This document shows positions 44,954 through 54,172 of a stretch of 64,000 bases of DNA, one piece after another. The position numbers and the translations under genes are program-made. Position 1 is the first letter of the stretch; the number at the start of each line of letters is the position of its first letter. The stretch is from Roseiarcus fermentans (lineage in GTDB: Bacteria > Pseudomonadota > Alphaproteobacteria > Rhizobiales > Beijerinckiaceae): positions 255,458 to 319,457 of the forward strand of contig NZ_QNRK01000001.1 in assembly GCF_003315135.1 (NCBI RefSeq), in the 5' to 3' direction. The notes under the pieces are model-generated. The model searched no databases. It saw only the letters and a list, made by a program, of their open reading frames with translations, and was not told the origin of the DNA.

Positions 44954-47464
44954 ATGCCTGACCAACCGTTCTGGACGCGCAGTCCCGCGCAGTGCGCGTC
45001 GGCGCTGGGTTGCGGGGTCGCCGGCCTGACCTCGGAAGACGCCCTCGTGCGTCTGAAGACATACGGCCGCAACGCCGACGCGCAGGTGCGGGAAACCGGA
45101 CTGATCGTCTCCGTCGGCCGCAGGCTGCTCGAGCCGATGTGTCTGGTCTTGATCGCCGCGGCCGTCGTGTCGGCGGGAACGGGCGACGCGCCGAGCGCCG
45201 TGATCATCCTCATCATCCTCGGCGTGTCGGTGGCTCTGGACACGGCCCAGGAGGGCAGCGCCAAGCGGGCGGCCGAAGCGCTGCGACAGTCCGTGGCGGT
45301 GAGCGCGGAGGTCAAGCGCGACGGAAAATTCGTGTCCGTCGACGCGGAGACCGTGGTTCCCGGCGACGTCTTCCGCGTCGGCGTCGGCGACATCATTCCC
45401 GCCGACGCGCTCGTGCTGGAGGCCAGCGCCTTCTCCGCCGACGAGGCGGCGCTGACGGGCGAACCCTACGGCGTCGTCAAACGGCCGGGCGAGGCGCAGG
45501 GACAGACCCCGGCCGAGGCCGGCAACGCGCTCTTCCGCGGCGCCGTCGGCCTGACGGGCGAGGCGGTCGGGTTGGCGGTCGGCACCGGTGCGAACACCCT
45601 GTTTGGCGAGGCGGCCAAGTCCCTCAACGCGGCCGCTGAGATTTCGCCTTTCCAGCACGACCTGAGGGCGCTCGGCTTCCTCGTGGCGCGCGCGACCGCG
45701 GTTCTGGTCGTCGGAGTCCTCGCCGCCAACGTCGCCTTCGGCAGGCCGCTGATCCAGTCGCTGATGTTCTCCGTGGCCCTCGCGGTGGGGCTGACGCCCG
45801 AACTGCTGCCGATGATCACCACGGTGACCCTGTCGCGCGGGGCGGTGCGGATGGCGCGCAAGAAGGTGATCGTCAAGCGCCTGTCGGCGATTCACGATCT
45901 GGGCGCCATGACGGTCCTGTGCACGGACAAGACGGGCACGCTGACGTCCGCCCGGATCGAATTGGCCGGTTCGCTGGCGCCGGACGGCCAGACCAACGAC
46001 CGACCGGCGATGCTCGCCGCCGTCTGCGCGCGGCTCGGCGGCGATAAAGGATCGCTCGACATAGCCTTGACGAACGCCCGGCCCGACCCAGGGGGGTGGA
46101 CGAGGCGCGGTCTGTTCCCGTTCGACTACCAAAGGCGGATGGGCGCCGTGCTCGCCGACGGGCCGGAAGGCTTGACGTTGATCGTCAAGGGCGCGCCCGA
46201 GGCGGTGATGGCGGCCTGCGCCAGCGCCGGAGGAGCGCCATTCGACGCGGCGGCGCGCAAGGCCGCGGCGGCGCGTGTGCAGGACCTGGCGGCGAGCGGC
46301 CTGCGCGCCGTGGCGGTCGCCTCGCGGCCGTGGGTGGGCGCGGCGCACGATCCGACCTCGGACGACGAGGCGAACCTGACGTTCGAGGGGCTTTGCACCT
46401 TCGCCGACCCGCCCAAGGCCACCGCGCCGGCGGCGGTGGCGCGACTCGCGGCGGCCGGCGTTCGGGTCGTGATCCTGTCCGGCGACGACCCTGTGGTGGT
46501 CGGGCGCCTGGCCAAGATCGTCGGGCTGCGCGCCCAGCAGGCTATCGTCGGGGCCGACCTGCATGTGCTGTCGACCGACGCTCTCAGGGTGCAAACGCGC
46601 GATACGGACGTCTTCGCCCGGCTCTCCCCCGACCAGAAAGTTCGGATCGTCCATGCCCTGCGTGACGCCGGCGAGATTGTCGGGTTCATGGGCGATGGGG
46701 TCAACGACGCGCCGGGCATTCGGGCCGCGGACGTCGGGCTCTCGGTGGACGGCGCCACGGGCGTCGCCCGGGCGGCGGCGGACATGATCCTCATGGATTC
46801 CGATCTGGCCGTCGTCGCCGACGGGGTCGAGGAGGGCAGGCGAACCTTCGCCAACATTCTCAAATATGTTCGCATGGGCTCCAGCTCGAACTTCGGCAAC
46901 ATGCTCTCGATGGCGGCGGCGTCGCTCTTCCTGCCGTTCCTGCCGATGCTGGCGACTCAGATCCTGCTGAACAATCTGCTCTATGACGTCTCGGAAATCG
47001 GCATACCCTTCGACAACGTCCGCGCAACCGACATCGCCCGGCCGCAACGCTGGCGGATGCACGATATCGTGCGGTTCGCCGGGGTGATGGGTCCGCTGTC
47101 TTCGGCTTTCGACCTGGCGACCTTCGGCGTGCTCTTCCTTTGGTTCCAGACCAGTCCGGAAGTGTTCCGGACCGGCTGGTTTGTCGAATCCATCGCCACC
47201 CAAACTCTGGTCATCTTCATCATCCGCACCCGCGGGCGTCCGTGGCGGGACCTGCCCAATCCATTCCTGACGATCACGACGCTGGCGTCTCTGGCGCTCG
47301 CCCTGGCCATCCCGTTTTCTCCTGCGGGGGAATGGTTCGGATTCCATAACCTGCCGCCGCATCTGGCGATTGCTCTCAGCGCGATCGTGGCCGCCTATCT
47401 GGTCTGCGCCGAAGCGTTCAAACCCCTGGCGGTCGCTCAGCCCCTTCATGAGGCGCAGAGTTGA
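44954..47464 (+). CDS. mgtA: Magnesium-transporting P-type ATPase (MgtA/P3B-like)
   Basis: 836 residues. P-type ATPase landmarks are the actuator L-T-G-E-P, the phosphorylated Asp325 in C-T-D-K-T-G-T-L-T, the nucleotide-site K-G-A-P-E, a variant L-S-G-D-D-P in place of T-G-D-N, and the hinge G-D-G-V-N-D-A-P. The block L-L-N-N-L-L-Y-D-V-S-E-I-G-I-P-F-D-N-V in the C-terminal membrane part is characteristic of MgtA/MgtB, so inward Mg2+ transport at the plasma membrane is the best guess. Slightly shorter than typical MgtA at the N-terminus. Preceded by a long leader with a shared stress motif. Confidence 0.88.
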   Translation: MPDQPFWTRSPAQCASALGCGVAGLTSEDALVRLKTYGRNADAQVRETGLIVSVGRRLLEPMCLVLIAAAVVSAGTGDAPSAVIILIILGVSVALDTAQEGSAKRAAEALRQSVAVSAEVKRDGKFVSVDAETVVPGDVFRVGVGDIIPADALVLEASAFSADEAALTGEPYGVVKRPGEAQGQTPAEAGNALFRGAVGLTGEAVGLAVGTGANTLFGEAAKSLNAAAEISPFQHDLRALGFLVARATAVLVVGVLAANVAFGRPLIQSLMFSVALAVGLTPELLPMITTVTLSRGAVRMARKKVIVKRLSAIHDLGAMTVLCTDKTGTLTSARIELAGSLAPDGQTNDRPAMLAAVCARLGGDKGSLDIALTNARPDPGGWTRRGLFPFDYQRRMGAVLADGPEGLTLIVKGAPEAVMAACASAGGAPFDAAARKAAAARVQDLAASGLRAVAVASRPWVGAAHDPTSDDEANLTFEGLCTFADPPKATAPAAVARLAAAGVRVVILSGDDPVVVGRLAKIVGLRAQQAIVGADLHVLSTDALRVQTRDTDVFARLSPDQKVRIVHALRDAGEIVGFMGDGVNDAPGIRAADVGLSVDGATGVARAAADMILMDSDLAVVADGVEEGRRTFANILKYVRMGSSSNFGNMLSMAAASLFLPFLPMLATQILLNNLLYDVSEIGIPFDNVRATDIARPQRWRMHDIVRFAGVMGPLSSAFDLATFGVLFLWFQTSPEVFRTGWFVESIATQTLVIFIIRTRGRPWRDLPNPFLTITTLASLALALAIPFSPAGEWFGFHNLPPHLAIALSAIVAAYLVCAEAFKPLAVAQPLHEAQS

Positions 47465-47842
47465 CGACTGGGGCGCGGCCGTAGTCGGCGCGTTGCTCGG
47501 CGCGGTCGTTTGAGAGGAAGAGATCCGCCCTTCGCAACGCGTTGCGGGCGGAAGCCTGCCTCTCCAGGCGTGATTGCTGCGCCCTCCATCCCGCCGGCCG
47601 CAGGCGCCTCGGCAAGAACGCGTCGGTCGACCATCGAGGAGACGCCCTGGACGGTCGACCGGCAAGGGCGGCCGGGGGCCACGCCTCGCCCTGCGGCGGC
47701 GGACTCGGCAATCGCAGCGGCGCGCCGATTCCCGGGTTGGCCCTTCAGCCGCTACGCGGCAATGTCATGGGAAACGCGTCATATCCGAGGTCGGCTTCGC
47801 ATTCGCATCCGTCAAGCAAGCGCGGCCGCTGAGCCTCGACCT
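47465..47842. other. 378-bp convergent intergenic region
   Basis: Lies between the ends of the P-type ATPase and the small membrane protein gene. No gene, hairpin or repeat stands out. Confidence 0.45.
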
Positions 47843-48340
47843 TCAGGGGACGGTCTTGGTCGACGGGGCCATCGCGGCGCCGGCGGCGTGAGTCGGCGGC
47901 GGATTGGCGCCAGTCCCGAGACCGGCCGGAAAGCGGTCCGACATCGCAAGGACGATCAGCGTCATCAGGACGATGGCGCCCACTCCGAGCAGCATCGGCC
48001 CCGGTCGGAAGCCGCCGGCCTGAACCGCGCCGCCCTCAGGCGCGACGTTCGGAATCGGTCTTCCCGGCAGCAGCGCGACGAGCGCCGCGGCGCTCGCCTT
48101 CGACGCGACGCCGTCCGCCGCTTCGTGCGGCAGCGCATCCAGCAGCGCGGTCAATCGTTCGACAGCGGCTTGCCTCGGCATTCGCGCGAGGCTCGTGGCC
48201 TCCCGCCAGGGATCGACGTCGAGCCGGGCAAGCGCGGACAGGACGCTGAGCGGCGTTCCGGCGCGATCTTCGCCGATCGGCGCGCAGAGGAATTCGTCGA
48301 ACTCCGGCCCGATGAGCGGCGACAAGGCGGCGTGGGTCAC
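47843..48340 (-). CDS. Hypothetical single-helix membrane protein coupled to response regulator
   Basis: 165 residues from GTG 48340. The N-terminal cytoplasmic part (L-I-G-P-E-F-D-E-F-L, then L-S-V-L-S-A-L-A-R-L-D-V-D-P-W) is a conserved block seen in uncharacterised Rhizobiales proteins. A membrane helix lies at about 117-135 (M-L-L-G-V-G-A-I-V-L-M-T-L-I-V-L-A-M), followed by a short Pro/Ala tail. The start overlaps the response-regulator stop (GTGA), so both are made together. It may sense or relay at the membrane; no known domain is recognised. Confidence 0.7.
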   Translation of the reverse strand: MTHAALSPLIGPEFDEFLCAPIGEDRAGTPLSVLSALARLDVDPWREATSLARMPRQAAVERLTALLDALPHEAADGVASKASAAALVALLPGRPIPNVAPEGGAVQAGGFRPGPMLLGVGAIVLMTLIVLAMSDRFPAGLGTGANPPPTHAAGAAMAPSTKTVP

Positions 48341-48717
48341 GTCGCGACGCCGTCGGAAACCGGCGCCGTGGTTTGCGCCCTCTCGATCGCCCGCTCCAGG
48401 TCCGACACGCGGAAGGGTTTTTGGATGAGGACGGTCTCGGCGCCCAGCGACATCCCTCGCACCGTGTCGCCGGTCACGAACACGTGCGGGACAAACGCGC
48501 TGCGAAGGATCTCCCTGACCGCCGCGATGCCGCTCGCTTCGCCGAGTCCGACGTCGACGATCATCAGATCAGGGCGCCAACGCAAAGCGGCCGCCACCGC
48601 GTCGGCGGCGTTGCGCTCGACGGCGCAGACCGTGTGACCCAGGTCCTCGAGCGTCTCCGCGAGCAGCCCGCCGATCATCGCGTCGTCTTCCACGACCAGG
48701 GTGCGCAGCGCCTTCAT
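48337..48717 (-). CDS. Single-domain response regulator (CheY-like receiver)
   Basis: 126 residues, a receiver domain only. The acidic pocket is E10-D11-D12, the phosphorylated Asp is D55 in L-M-I-V-D-V-G-L, the switch Thr lies in F-V-T-G-D, and the conserved Lys in I-Q-K-P-F. No output domain, so it acts by protein contact. The coupled membrane protein and the hybrid kinase at 49758 are possible partners by proximity; this is inference. Confidence 0.92.
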   Translation of the reverse strand: MKALRTLVVEDDAMIGGLLAETLEDLGHTVCAVERNAADAVAAALRWRPDLMIVDVGLGEASGIAAVREILRSAFVPHVFVTGDTVRGMSLGAETVLIQKPFRVSDLERAIERAQTTAPVSDGVAT

Positions 48718-48807
48718 CGATAACCTCCCCCGTGTGCGCCCCGGCGCCGATGTGTCGGCAGCCCTCGGGATTGTCCCGCCCAGCCGTTGCGAAACCCGCC
48801 GCCTCGC

Positions 48808-49287
48808 CTACTTCGGAACAGCATGCGATTCGACCAGCCAGAGCTGATGATCGACGCCGCGCGAAATCTCGGTGAGGAGATCCGCCGTGTCGGCGTCGCC
48901 GAGCGCCGTCGCCTGTCCGATCGCTTCGCGAGCCGATTGCCCGAACGCTGCCAGCGTCGCCGCAACCGCGAAGATGTGCTCTTTTTCGTCGGCGATGCGC
49001 AGCGGATAAGGAACGAGGAAGGAACGCGCGGCCGCGACCTGGACCGTGCCTTCGGCGACCGCGCCGAGGCCGCCGGCGCGTTCGGCCAGCAAGTCGGAAT
49101 AGCCCTCCGCTTCGGCGGCGACCCTGTCGAACAGTTCGTGGATTGCGATGAAGGTCGGACCCCTCACGTTCCAGTGCGCCTGCTTCAACTGGCCATGCAG
49201 ATCGATCGCCGCGGCCAGGTGCCGGTTCAGAATCTCGGCGGTCTGGGTGCGAACATTTTCGGACAAGGTGTTGTGTGTCGCATGCAT
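48808..49287 (-). CDS. dps: Dps: DNA-binding ferritin-like stress protein
   Basis: 159 residues, the usual size. The ferroxidase residues are in H-G-Q-L-K-Q-A-H-W-N-V-R-G (two His) and L-F-D-R-V-A-A-E-A-E-G-Y-S-D (Asp and Glu), so it should form a dodecamer that stores iron and shields DNA during starvation and peroxide stress. The N-terminal tail is short and low in Lys, so DNA binding may be weak. A copy of the shared 19-bp motif lies 136 bp upstream, pointing at it. Confidence 0.95.
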   Translation of the reverse strand: MHATHNTLSENVRTQTAEILNRHLAAAIDLHGQLKQAHWNVRGPTFIAIHELFDRVAAEAEGYSDLLAERAGGLGAVAEGTVQVAAARSFLVPYPLRIADEKEHIFAVAATLAAFGQSAREAIGQATALGDADTADLLTEISRGVDHQLWLVESHAVPK

Positions 49288-49757
49288 GATTCGAACCTTC
49301 GAGAACGTGACGATGCGGACCGCGGCCGTCGACGTCAGCGCCGTCCACGACGGGGTCTTCGGCGCGGCGGCCGCAGCATGGGCCCGCTGGGACGCACGAT
49401 GCGGCGCGATCGGCGACGGGAACAGCCTCGGAAACTACTCATTCCTCGCCGAGGCGGCGAGGTTTCCCGCCGAGCGATACGCCTTCGGGGAGGGCCACGA
49501 TGGGACACCGCCGGAACAGCCTCGACCGGGCCCCAGGCAGCGCGTTCGGAGTCGGGACGACGCCTAAGATGACGACGGCGGAAGTGTCCTTGCGCGGAAA
49601 GATTCGGAACCGACTGATCGCCCGCGCGCGAAATTGTTCGAATGTGTGCGCCGCGGCGGCGCCCCGTCGGGTCGAAACAAGTCGCAATCCCCGGTGAACT
49701 TTGCTAGGGGTTTTCGCTCGCTTCGGGAGCGCTCGGCGCGTCGAGAACAATCGCACA
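49288..49757. other. 470-bp divergent region between dps and the hybrid kinase
   Basis: Divergent promoters are expected. The only clear element is the shared motif at 49423-49441 on the dps strand. No additional gene is supported. Confidence 0.5.
49423..49441 (-). promoter_or_regulatory. Shared 19-bp motif, site 2 (dps)
   Basis: Minus strand reads TGAGTAGTTTCCGAGGCTG, 136 bp before the dps ATG. Confidence 0.65.
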
Positions 49758-52700
49758 ATGGCCGAAAACCTCGATCATACTGCCGAAGGCAAGCGGCGGT
49801 CGTGGATATCCAGGTCCCTGTCAGCCCGCAAGGGCGCTGCGTTTCCGATTGTCGCGGTCGGCGCTTCGGCGGGAGGCCTCGACGCCTGCCGCAAGCTCCT
49901 GGACGCGCTGCCGAGCGTCAACGGCATGGCCTTCATCATCGTCCAGCATCTCGATCCCGACCACGCCAGCATGATGGTCGACCTGCTCGCGGGCCATACG
50001 TCGATGCCGGTCCTGCTGGCGACCGACGGAACGGCCATCGCCTGCGAGCGCGTCTACGTCATTCCGCCCGGCGTCTATCTGTCGGTCGACGACAAGGGCG
50101 CGTTGCGGATTTCCACGCCGCAGGCGCGCCACGGCGCACGGCTTCCGTTCGACTTCCTCCTGAATTCGCTGGCTCGCGAATGCGGATCGCGCGCCGTCTG
50201 CGTGGTCCTTTCCGGAACCGGCGCCGACGGCAGTCTCGGCCTGAGGTCGGTGAAGGCGAAAGGCGGCCTCGTCATCGCCCAGGACCTGAGCGAAGCCGAC
50301 TATGACGGCATGCCGCGCAGCGCCGTGGCGACCGGCGCGGTCGACCTCGTGCTCCGCGCTGCGAAAATCGCAGAGGCGCTGGTCGCGCGCGAGCGCGGCC
50401 AGGCGTTCGTGACCGAGGCGCCGAAATCGCCCGCGCTGAAGTCGGTGGAGGACTGCCTGCCGGACATGATCGCCATCCTGCGCACGATGACGGTTCATGA
50501 CTTCACGCTCTACAAGCATGGCACGCTCGCGCGGCGGGTCGATCGGCGGATGGCGCTGGCGGGAGTCAAGACGGCCGCCGGCTATCTCGATCGCCTGCGT
50601 CGGGACGCGAACGAACGCGATCAGCTGTCGAGGGATTTGCTGATCAATGTCACCGGCTTCTTTCGCGACGCGGCGGTGTTCGAATTTCTGACCGGCAGCG
50701 TCATTCCCGCCCTCGTACGCGACCACCCGCTGGACCGGCCGCTCAGGATCTGGGTCGCCGGATGCAGTTCCGGCGAGGAAACCTATTCCCTCGCCATGCT
50801 CTTTCGCGAGCAGATCGACGCCTCGAAACGCGAGATCAAGTTGCAGATCTTCGCCACCGATGTCGATCCCGATGCGGTGGCGAGCGCTCGCGACGGCCTC
50901 TACCCGCTCTCGATCGAGGCGGACGTGTCGCGCGAACGACTGGCGCGTTTCTTCTCCAAGGAAGATCACAGCTACCGCATCTCGGCCGAACTGCGCTCGA
51001 ACGTCGTGTTCACGGTGCACGACGTGCTGGCCGACCCGCCGTTCGCGCGTCTCGACTTCGTGTCGTGCCGCAACCTGCTGATCTACCTCCTGCCGGAGGC
51101 GCAGGCCCGGGTGATCTCCATCATCCACTTCGCGTTGCGGGAAGGCGGACTCTTGCTCGTCGGCGACGCCGAGACGGTCGGCGTCGCCGACGGACGGTTC
51201 GTCGCCATCGCCAAGCCTCAGCGCATCTATCGCCGCGTCGGCCACGCCCGACCGGGCGATTTCGCCCTGTCGTCGAACGTCGCCGACGGCGCCCGGTTGC
51301 GCGCGCGTCCCGGCCCGCCGTCCGCGCCGTCGCGCCAGGTCGAGCTTGCCGAGCTTTGCCGACGGATGGTGCTGGACGCCTATGGTCCGGCCGCCGTCCT
51401 GATCAACGGCAAACTCGAATGTCTCTACTTCCAGGGACCCGTGGATCGCTATCTCAAGGTCGTGTCCGGCCGCCCGGTCAACGATCTGATCGCGATGACT
51501 CGCGAGGGCTTGCGCGCGAAGCTCAAATCGGCGGTTCAGCGCGCCCTGGTCGAAAATGCGCGGGTCGTGGCGCCTGGCGGCCGGACCAAGGGGGCGGCGG
51601 GCGCCGCGTCCCTCACCATCGTCGTCACGCCGGCGCCGCGCGATCGCGAGGATCTGTGGCTGGTGTGCTTCGTCGAGGAGCCGGAGGCGCAAGCCGGGCG
51701 CAACGGCGCGGTGTCGCCGGCCGACGTTCCCCGGGTCGCCGAACTCGAACGGGAGCTGGACGCGACCCGGACCGAATTGCAAGGCGCCCTTCGCAATCTC
51801 GAGATCTCGAGCGAAGAGCAGATGGCGATCAACGAGGAAGCGTTGTCCGTCAACGAGGAGTATCAATCGACCAACGAGGAGTTGCTCGCGTCCAAGGAAG
51901 AACTTCAATCCCTCAACGAGGAATTGACCGCGCTCAACAGCCAGTTGCAGGAAACGCTCGAGCGCCAGCGGACGATGTCGGACGACTTGCAGAACGTTCT
52001 TTACAGCACCAGGATCGCAACGATTTTTCTCGATACGCGCCTCAACATCCGCTTCTTCACGCCGGCGACGAAAGCCTTGTTCAACGTGATTCCCGGGGAC
52101 GTGGGGCGGCCGCTGACGGATCTCAAGTCGCTCGCGGCCGACGAGGCGCTCCTCGACGACGCCCGCGACGTTCTGGCGACGCAAACGCCGGTCGAGCGGC
52201 AAATCCAGGGTCAGAACGCCGCCTGGTTCGTCCGCCGGATCATGCCTTACCGCGCCAGCGACGAGAAGACCGAAGGCGTGGTCATCACCTATGAAGACGT
52301 CACCGAACGGCGGCGCACGGAGGACGCGCTCACCGCCGCCAAGCGTCAGGCGGAATTGGCGAGCACCGCCAAGACGCGCTTTCTGGCGGCGGCGAGCCAC
52401 GATCTCAGGCAGCCGTTGCAGACCCTCTCCCTGCTTCAGGGCCTGCTGGCGAAACGAGTCGTCGACGACAAGGCGCGGCAACTGGTCGGCCGCGTCGACG
52501 ACGCTTTGGGCGCCATGACCGGCATGCTGAACACGCTGCTCGACATCAACCAGATCGAAGCCGGATCGATCAAACCCGAGGTCGGCGATTTCCCGGTGAG
52601 CGACCTGTTTGATCGTCTCGGGGCGGAATTGACCTACCACGCACAGGCGGCCGGCCTGGAACTGCGGGTGCTGCGCTGCGGCCTGTCCATCCGCAGCGAC

Positions 52701-54152
52701 CGCAAGCTGCTCGAGCAGATGGTCCGCAACCTGATTTCCAACGCCCTGAAATATACCCAGCGCGGCAGGGTGCTGCTCGGCTGCCGGCGCAGCAAGGGAA
52801 AGTTGCGCATCGAGGTCTGGGACACCGGGATCGGCATCCCCGAGGCGGAATTGGAGGCGGTGTTCGAAGAATATTATCAGGTGGACAACGCCGCCCGCCA
52901 GCGCAGCCGCGGCCTGGGCCTCGGCCTCTCGATCGTCAAGAGCCTCGGCGAACTGCTGCATCACCCGATCCGGGCGCGCTCGCGGCCGGGAAGGGGATCG
53001 CTCTTCTCGATCGAGGTTCCGCTGACGCCGGACGGGCGCGCTTCGCCGCCCGGCGCCCTCCCGGACGCGGCGGACGGCGCGTCGAGGCGAACGCCGCCGG
53101 GCGCGGGAGCGATCCTGGTCGTCGAGGACGATCCGGAAGTGCGCGAACACCTCGAGCTGTTCCTGAACGACGAGGGCTACCGGACCTCGACGGCCATCGA
53201 TGGTCACGCCGCCCTGCGCTTGCTGGCGCAGGAAACGATGCGGCCCGATCTGGTCCTCGCCGACTACAATCTGCCAAACGGCATGAACGGGGTTCAAGTC
53301 TCGCAGAAGCTGAGGCAGGAGCTGAAACGGCAGGTTCCGTTCATCATTCTCACCGGCGACATTTCGACCGACACCCTGCGCGATATCGCGCTTCACGATT
53401 GCGTCCACCTCCACAAGCCGGTCAAGCTCAACGATCTGACGCGGGCGATCGCGAAGCTCCTGGCGAAGCCGCCCGATCCGCCGGTCCTGCCCTCTCGGCG
53501 CCCGCGGGACGCGGCGGGCGCTTCCGACGGCGCCGCGATCATCGTCGTCGACGACGACGATCAGGTCCGCGAGGCGATCCGCGCGGTGCTCGAAGACGAC
53601 GGCCGCGTCGTCGAGACCTATGCGAGCTCCGAGGCGTTCCTCGAGGCCTTCGATCCCGGCAAAGCCGCCTGCCTGCTGATCGACGCCTATCTGCCGGGCA
53701 TGAGCGGCCTCGACCTGCTCGCGAAACTTCACCAGGACGGACATCGCTTGCCCGCGATCATGATCACCGGCAACGCCGACGTGCACATGGCGGTCGAGGC
53801 CATGAAAGCCGGCGCGCTGGATTTCATCGAGAAGCCGATCGGCCGCGAAGACCTCGTCGCCAGCCTCGAACGGGCTCTCGAATTGTCGAAGGACACCGGC
53901 AAACTGACCAAGGTGCGGGAATCGGCGGCGGCTCACCTGGCGGGCCTGACGCCGCGACAGCGCGACGTGATGGAGCGGGTGCTCGCCGGCCAGCCCAGCA
54001 AGAACATCGCGGCCGATCTCGACATCAGCCAGCGCACCGTCGAGAATCACCGCGCCGCGATCATGAAGCGAACCGGGTCGAGATCGCTGCCCGCGCTCGC
54101 CCGGCTGGCGCTTCTGGCCTCGGGCGGAGAGGAGGGGCCGAACCGGCCCTGA
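49758..54152 (+). CDS. CheB-CheR-PAS hybrid histidine kinase with two receivers and LuxR-type HTH
   Basis: 1464 residues from ATG 49758. Domains in order: CheB methylesterase (about 30-215) with triad S37, H64 and D157 all present; CheR methyltransferase (about 235-505) with W-V-A-G-C-S-S-G-E-E; a linker and coiled coil (about 650-740) rich in N-E-E repeats; a PAS-like region (about 750-855); a histidine kinase with H881 in S-H-D-L-R-Q-P and an ATPase domain with D-T-G-I-G-I-P and G-L-G-L-G-L-S; receiver 1 with D1169; receiver 2 with D1309; and a FixJ/LuxR-type helix-turn-helix (about 1394-1455). Receptor methylation enzymes, phosphorelay and DNA binding are thus on one chain. It is presumably a cytoplasmic stress or signal integrator; it lacks membrane helices. 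Confidence 0.92.
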   Translation: MAENLDHTAEGKRRSWISRSLSARKGAAFPIVAVGASAGGLDACRKLLDALPSVNGMAFIIVQHLDPDHASMMVDLLAGHTSMPVLLATDGTAIACERVYVIPPGVYLSVDDKGALRISTPQARHGARLPFDFLLNSLARECGSRAVCVVLSGTGADGSLGLRSVKAKGGLVIAQDLSEADYDGMPRSAVATGAVDLVLRAAKIAEALVARERGQAFVTEAPKSPALKSVEDCLPDMIAILRTMTVHDFTLYKHGTLARRVDRRMALAGVKTAAGYLDRLRRDANERDQLSRDLLINVTGFFRDAAVFEFLTGSVIPALVRDHPLDRPLRIWVAGCSSGEETYSLAMLFREQIDASKREIKLQIFATDVDPDAVASARDGLYPLSIEADVSRERLARFFSKEDHSYRISAELRSNVVFTVHDVLADPPFARLDFVSCRNLLIYLLPEAQARVISIIHFALREGGLLLVGDAETVGVADGRFVAIAKPQRIYRRVGHARPGDFALSSNVADGARLRARPGPPSAPSRQVELAELCRRMVLDAYGPAAVLINGKLECLYFQGPVDRYLKVVSGRPVNDLIAMTREGLRAKLKSAVQRALVENARVVAPGGRTKGAAGAASLTIVVTPAPRDREDLWLVCFVEEPEAQAGRNGAVSPADVPRVAELERELDATRTELQGALRNLEISSEEQMAINEEALSVNEEYQSTNEELLASKEELQSLNEELTALNSQLQETLERQRTMSDDLQNVLYSTRIATIFLDTRLNIRFFTPATKALFNVIPGDVGRPLTDLKSLAADEALLDDARDVLATQTPVERQIQGQNAAWFVRRIMPYRASDEKTEGVVITYEDVTERRRTEDALTAAKRQAELASTAKTRFLAAASHDLRQPLQTLSLLQGLLAKRVVDDKARQLVGRVDDALGAMTGMLNTLLDINQIEAGSIKPEVGDFPVSDLFDRLGAELTYHAQAAGLELRVLRCGLSIRSDRKLLEQMVRNLISNALKYTQRGRVLLGCRRSKGKLRIEVWDTGIGIPEAELEAVFEEYYQVDNAARQRSRGLGLGLSIVKSLGELLHHPIRARSRPGRGSLFSIEVPLTPDGRASPPGALPDAADGASRRTPPGAGAILVVEDDPEVREHLELFLNDEGYRTSTAIDGHAALRLLAQETMRPDLVLADYNLPNGMNGVQVSQKLRQELKRQVPFIILTGDISTDTLRDIALHDCVHLHKPVKLNDLTRAIAKLLAKPPDPPVLPSRRPRDAAGASDGAAIIVVDDDDQVREAIRAVLEDDGRVVETYASSEAFLEAFDPGKAACLLIDAYLPGMSGLDLLAKLHQDGHRLPAIMITGNADVHMAVEAMKAGALDFIEKPIGREDLVASLERALELSKDTGKLTKVRESAAAHLAGLTPRQRDVMERVLAGQPSKNIAADLDISQRTVENHRAAIMKRTGSRSLPALARLALLASGGEEGPNRP

Positions 54153-54172
54153 GTGGTTGGCGGCCTGCGGCC

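Noticed and set aside
44500-44961. A 153-residue plus-strand frame upstream of mgtA
   Set aside because: No start context, overlaps the mgtA start, and the text is low-complexity; more likely a leader region.
44684-47665. A 993-residue minus-strand open frame opposite the P-type ATPase
   Set aside because: Antisense shadow; the plus strand has all P-type ATPase landmarks.
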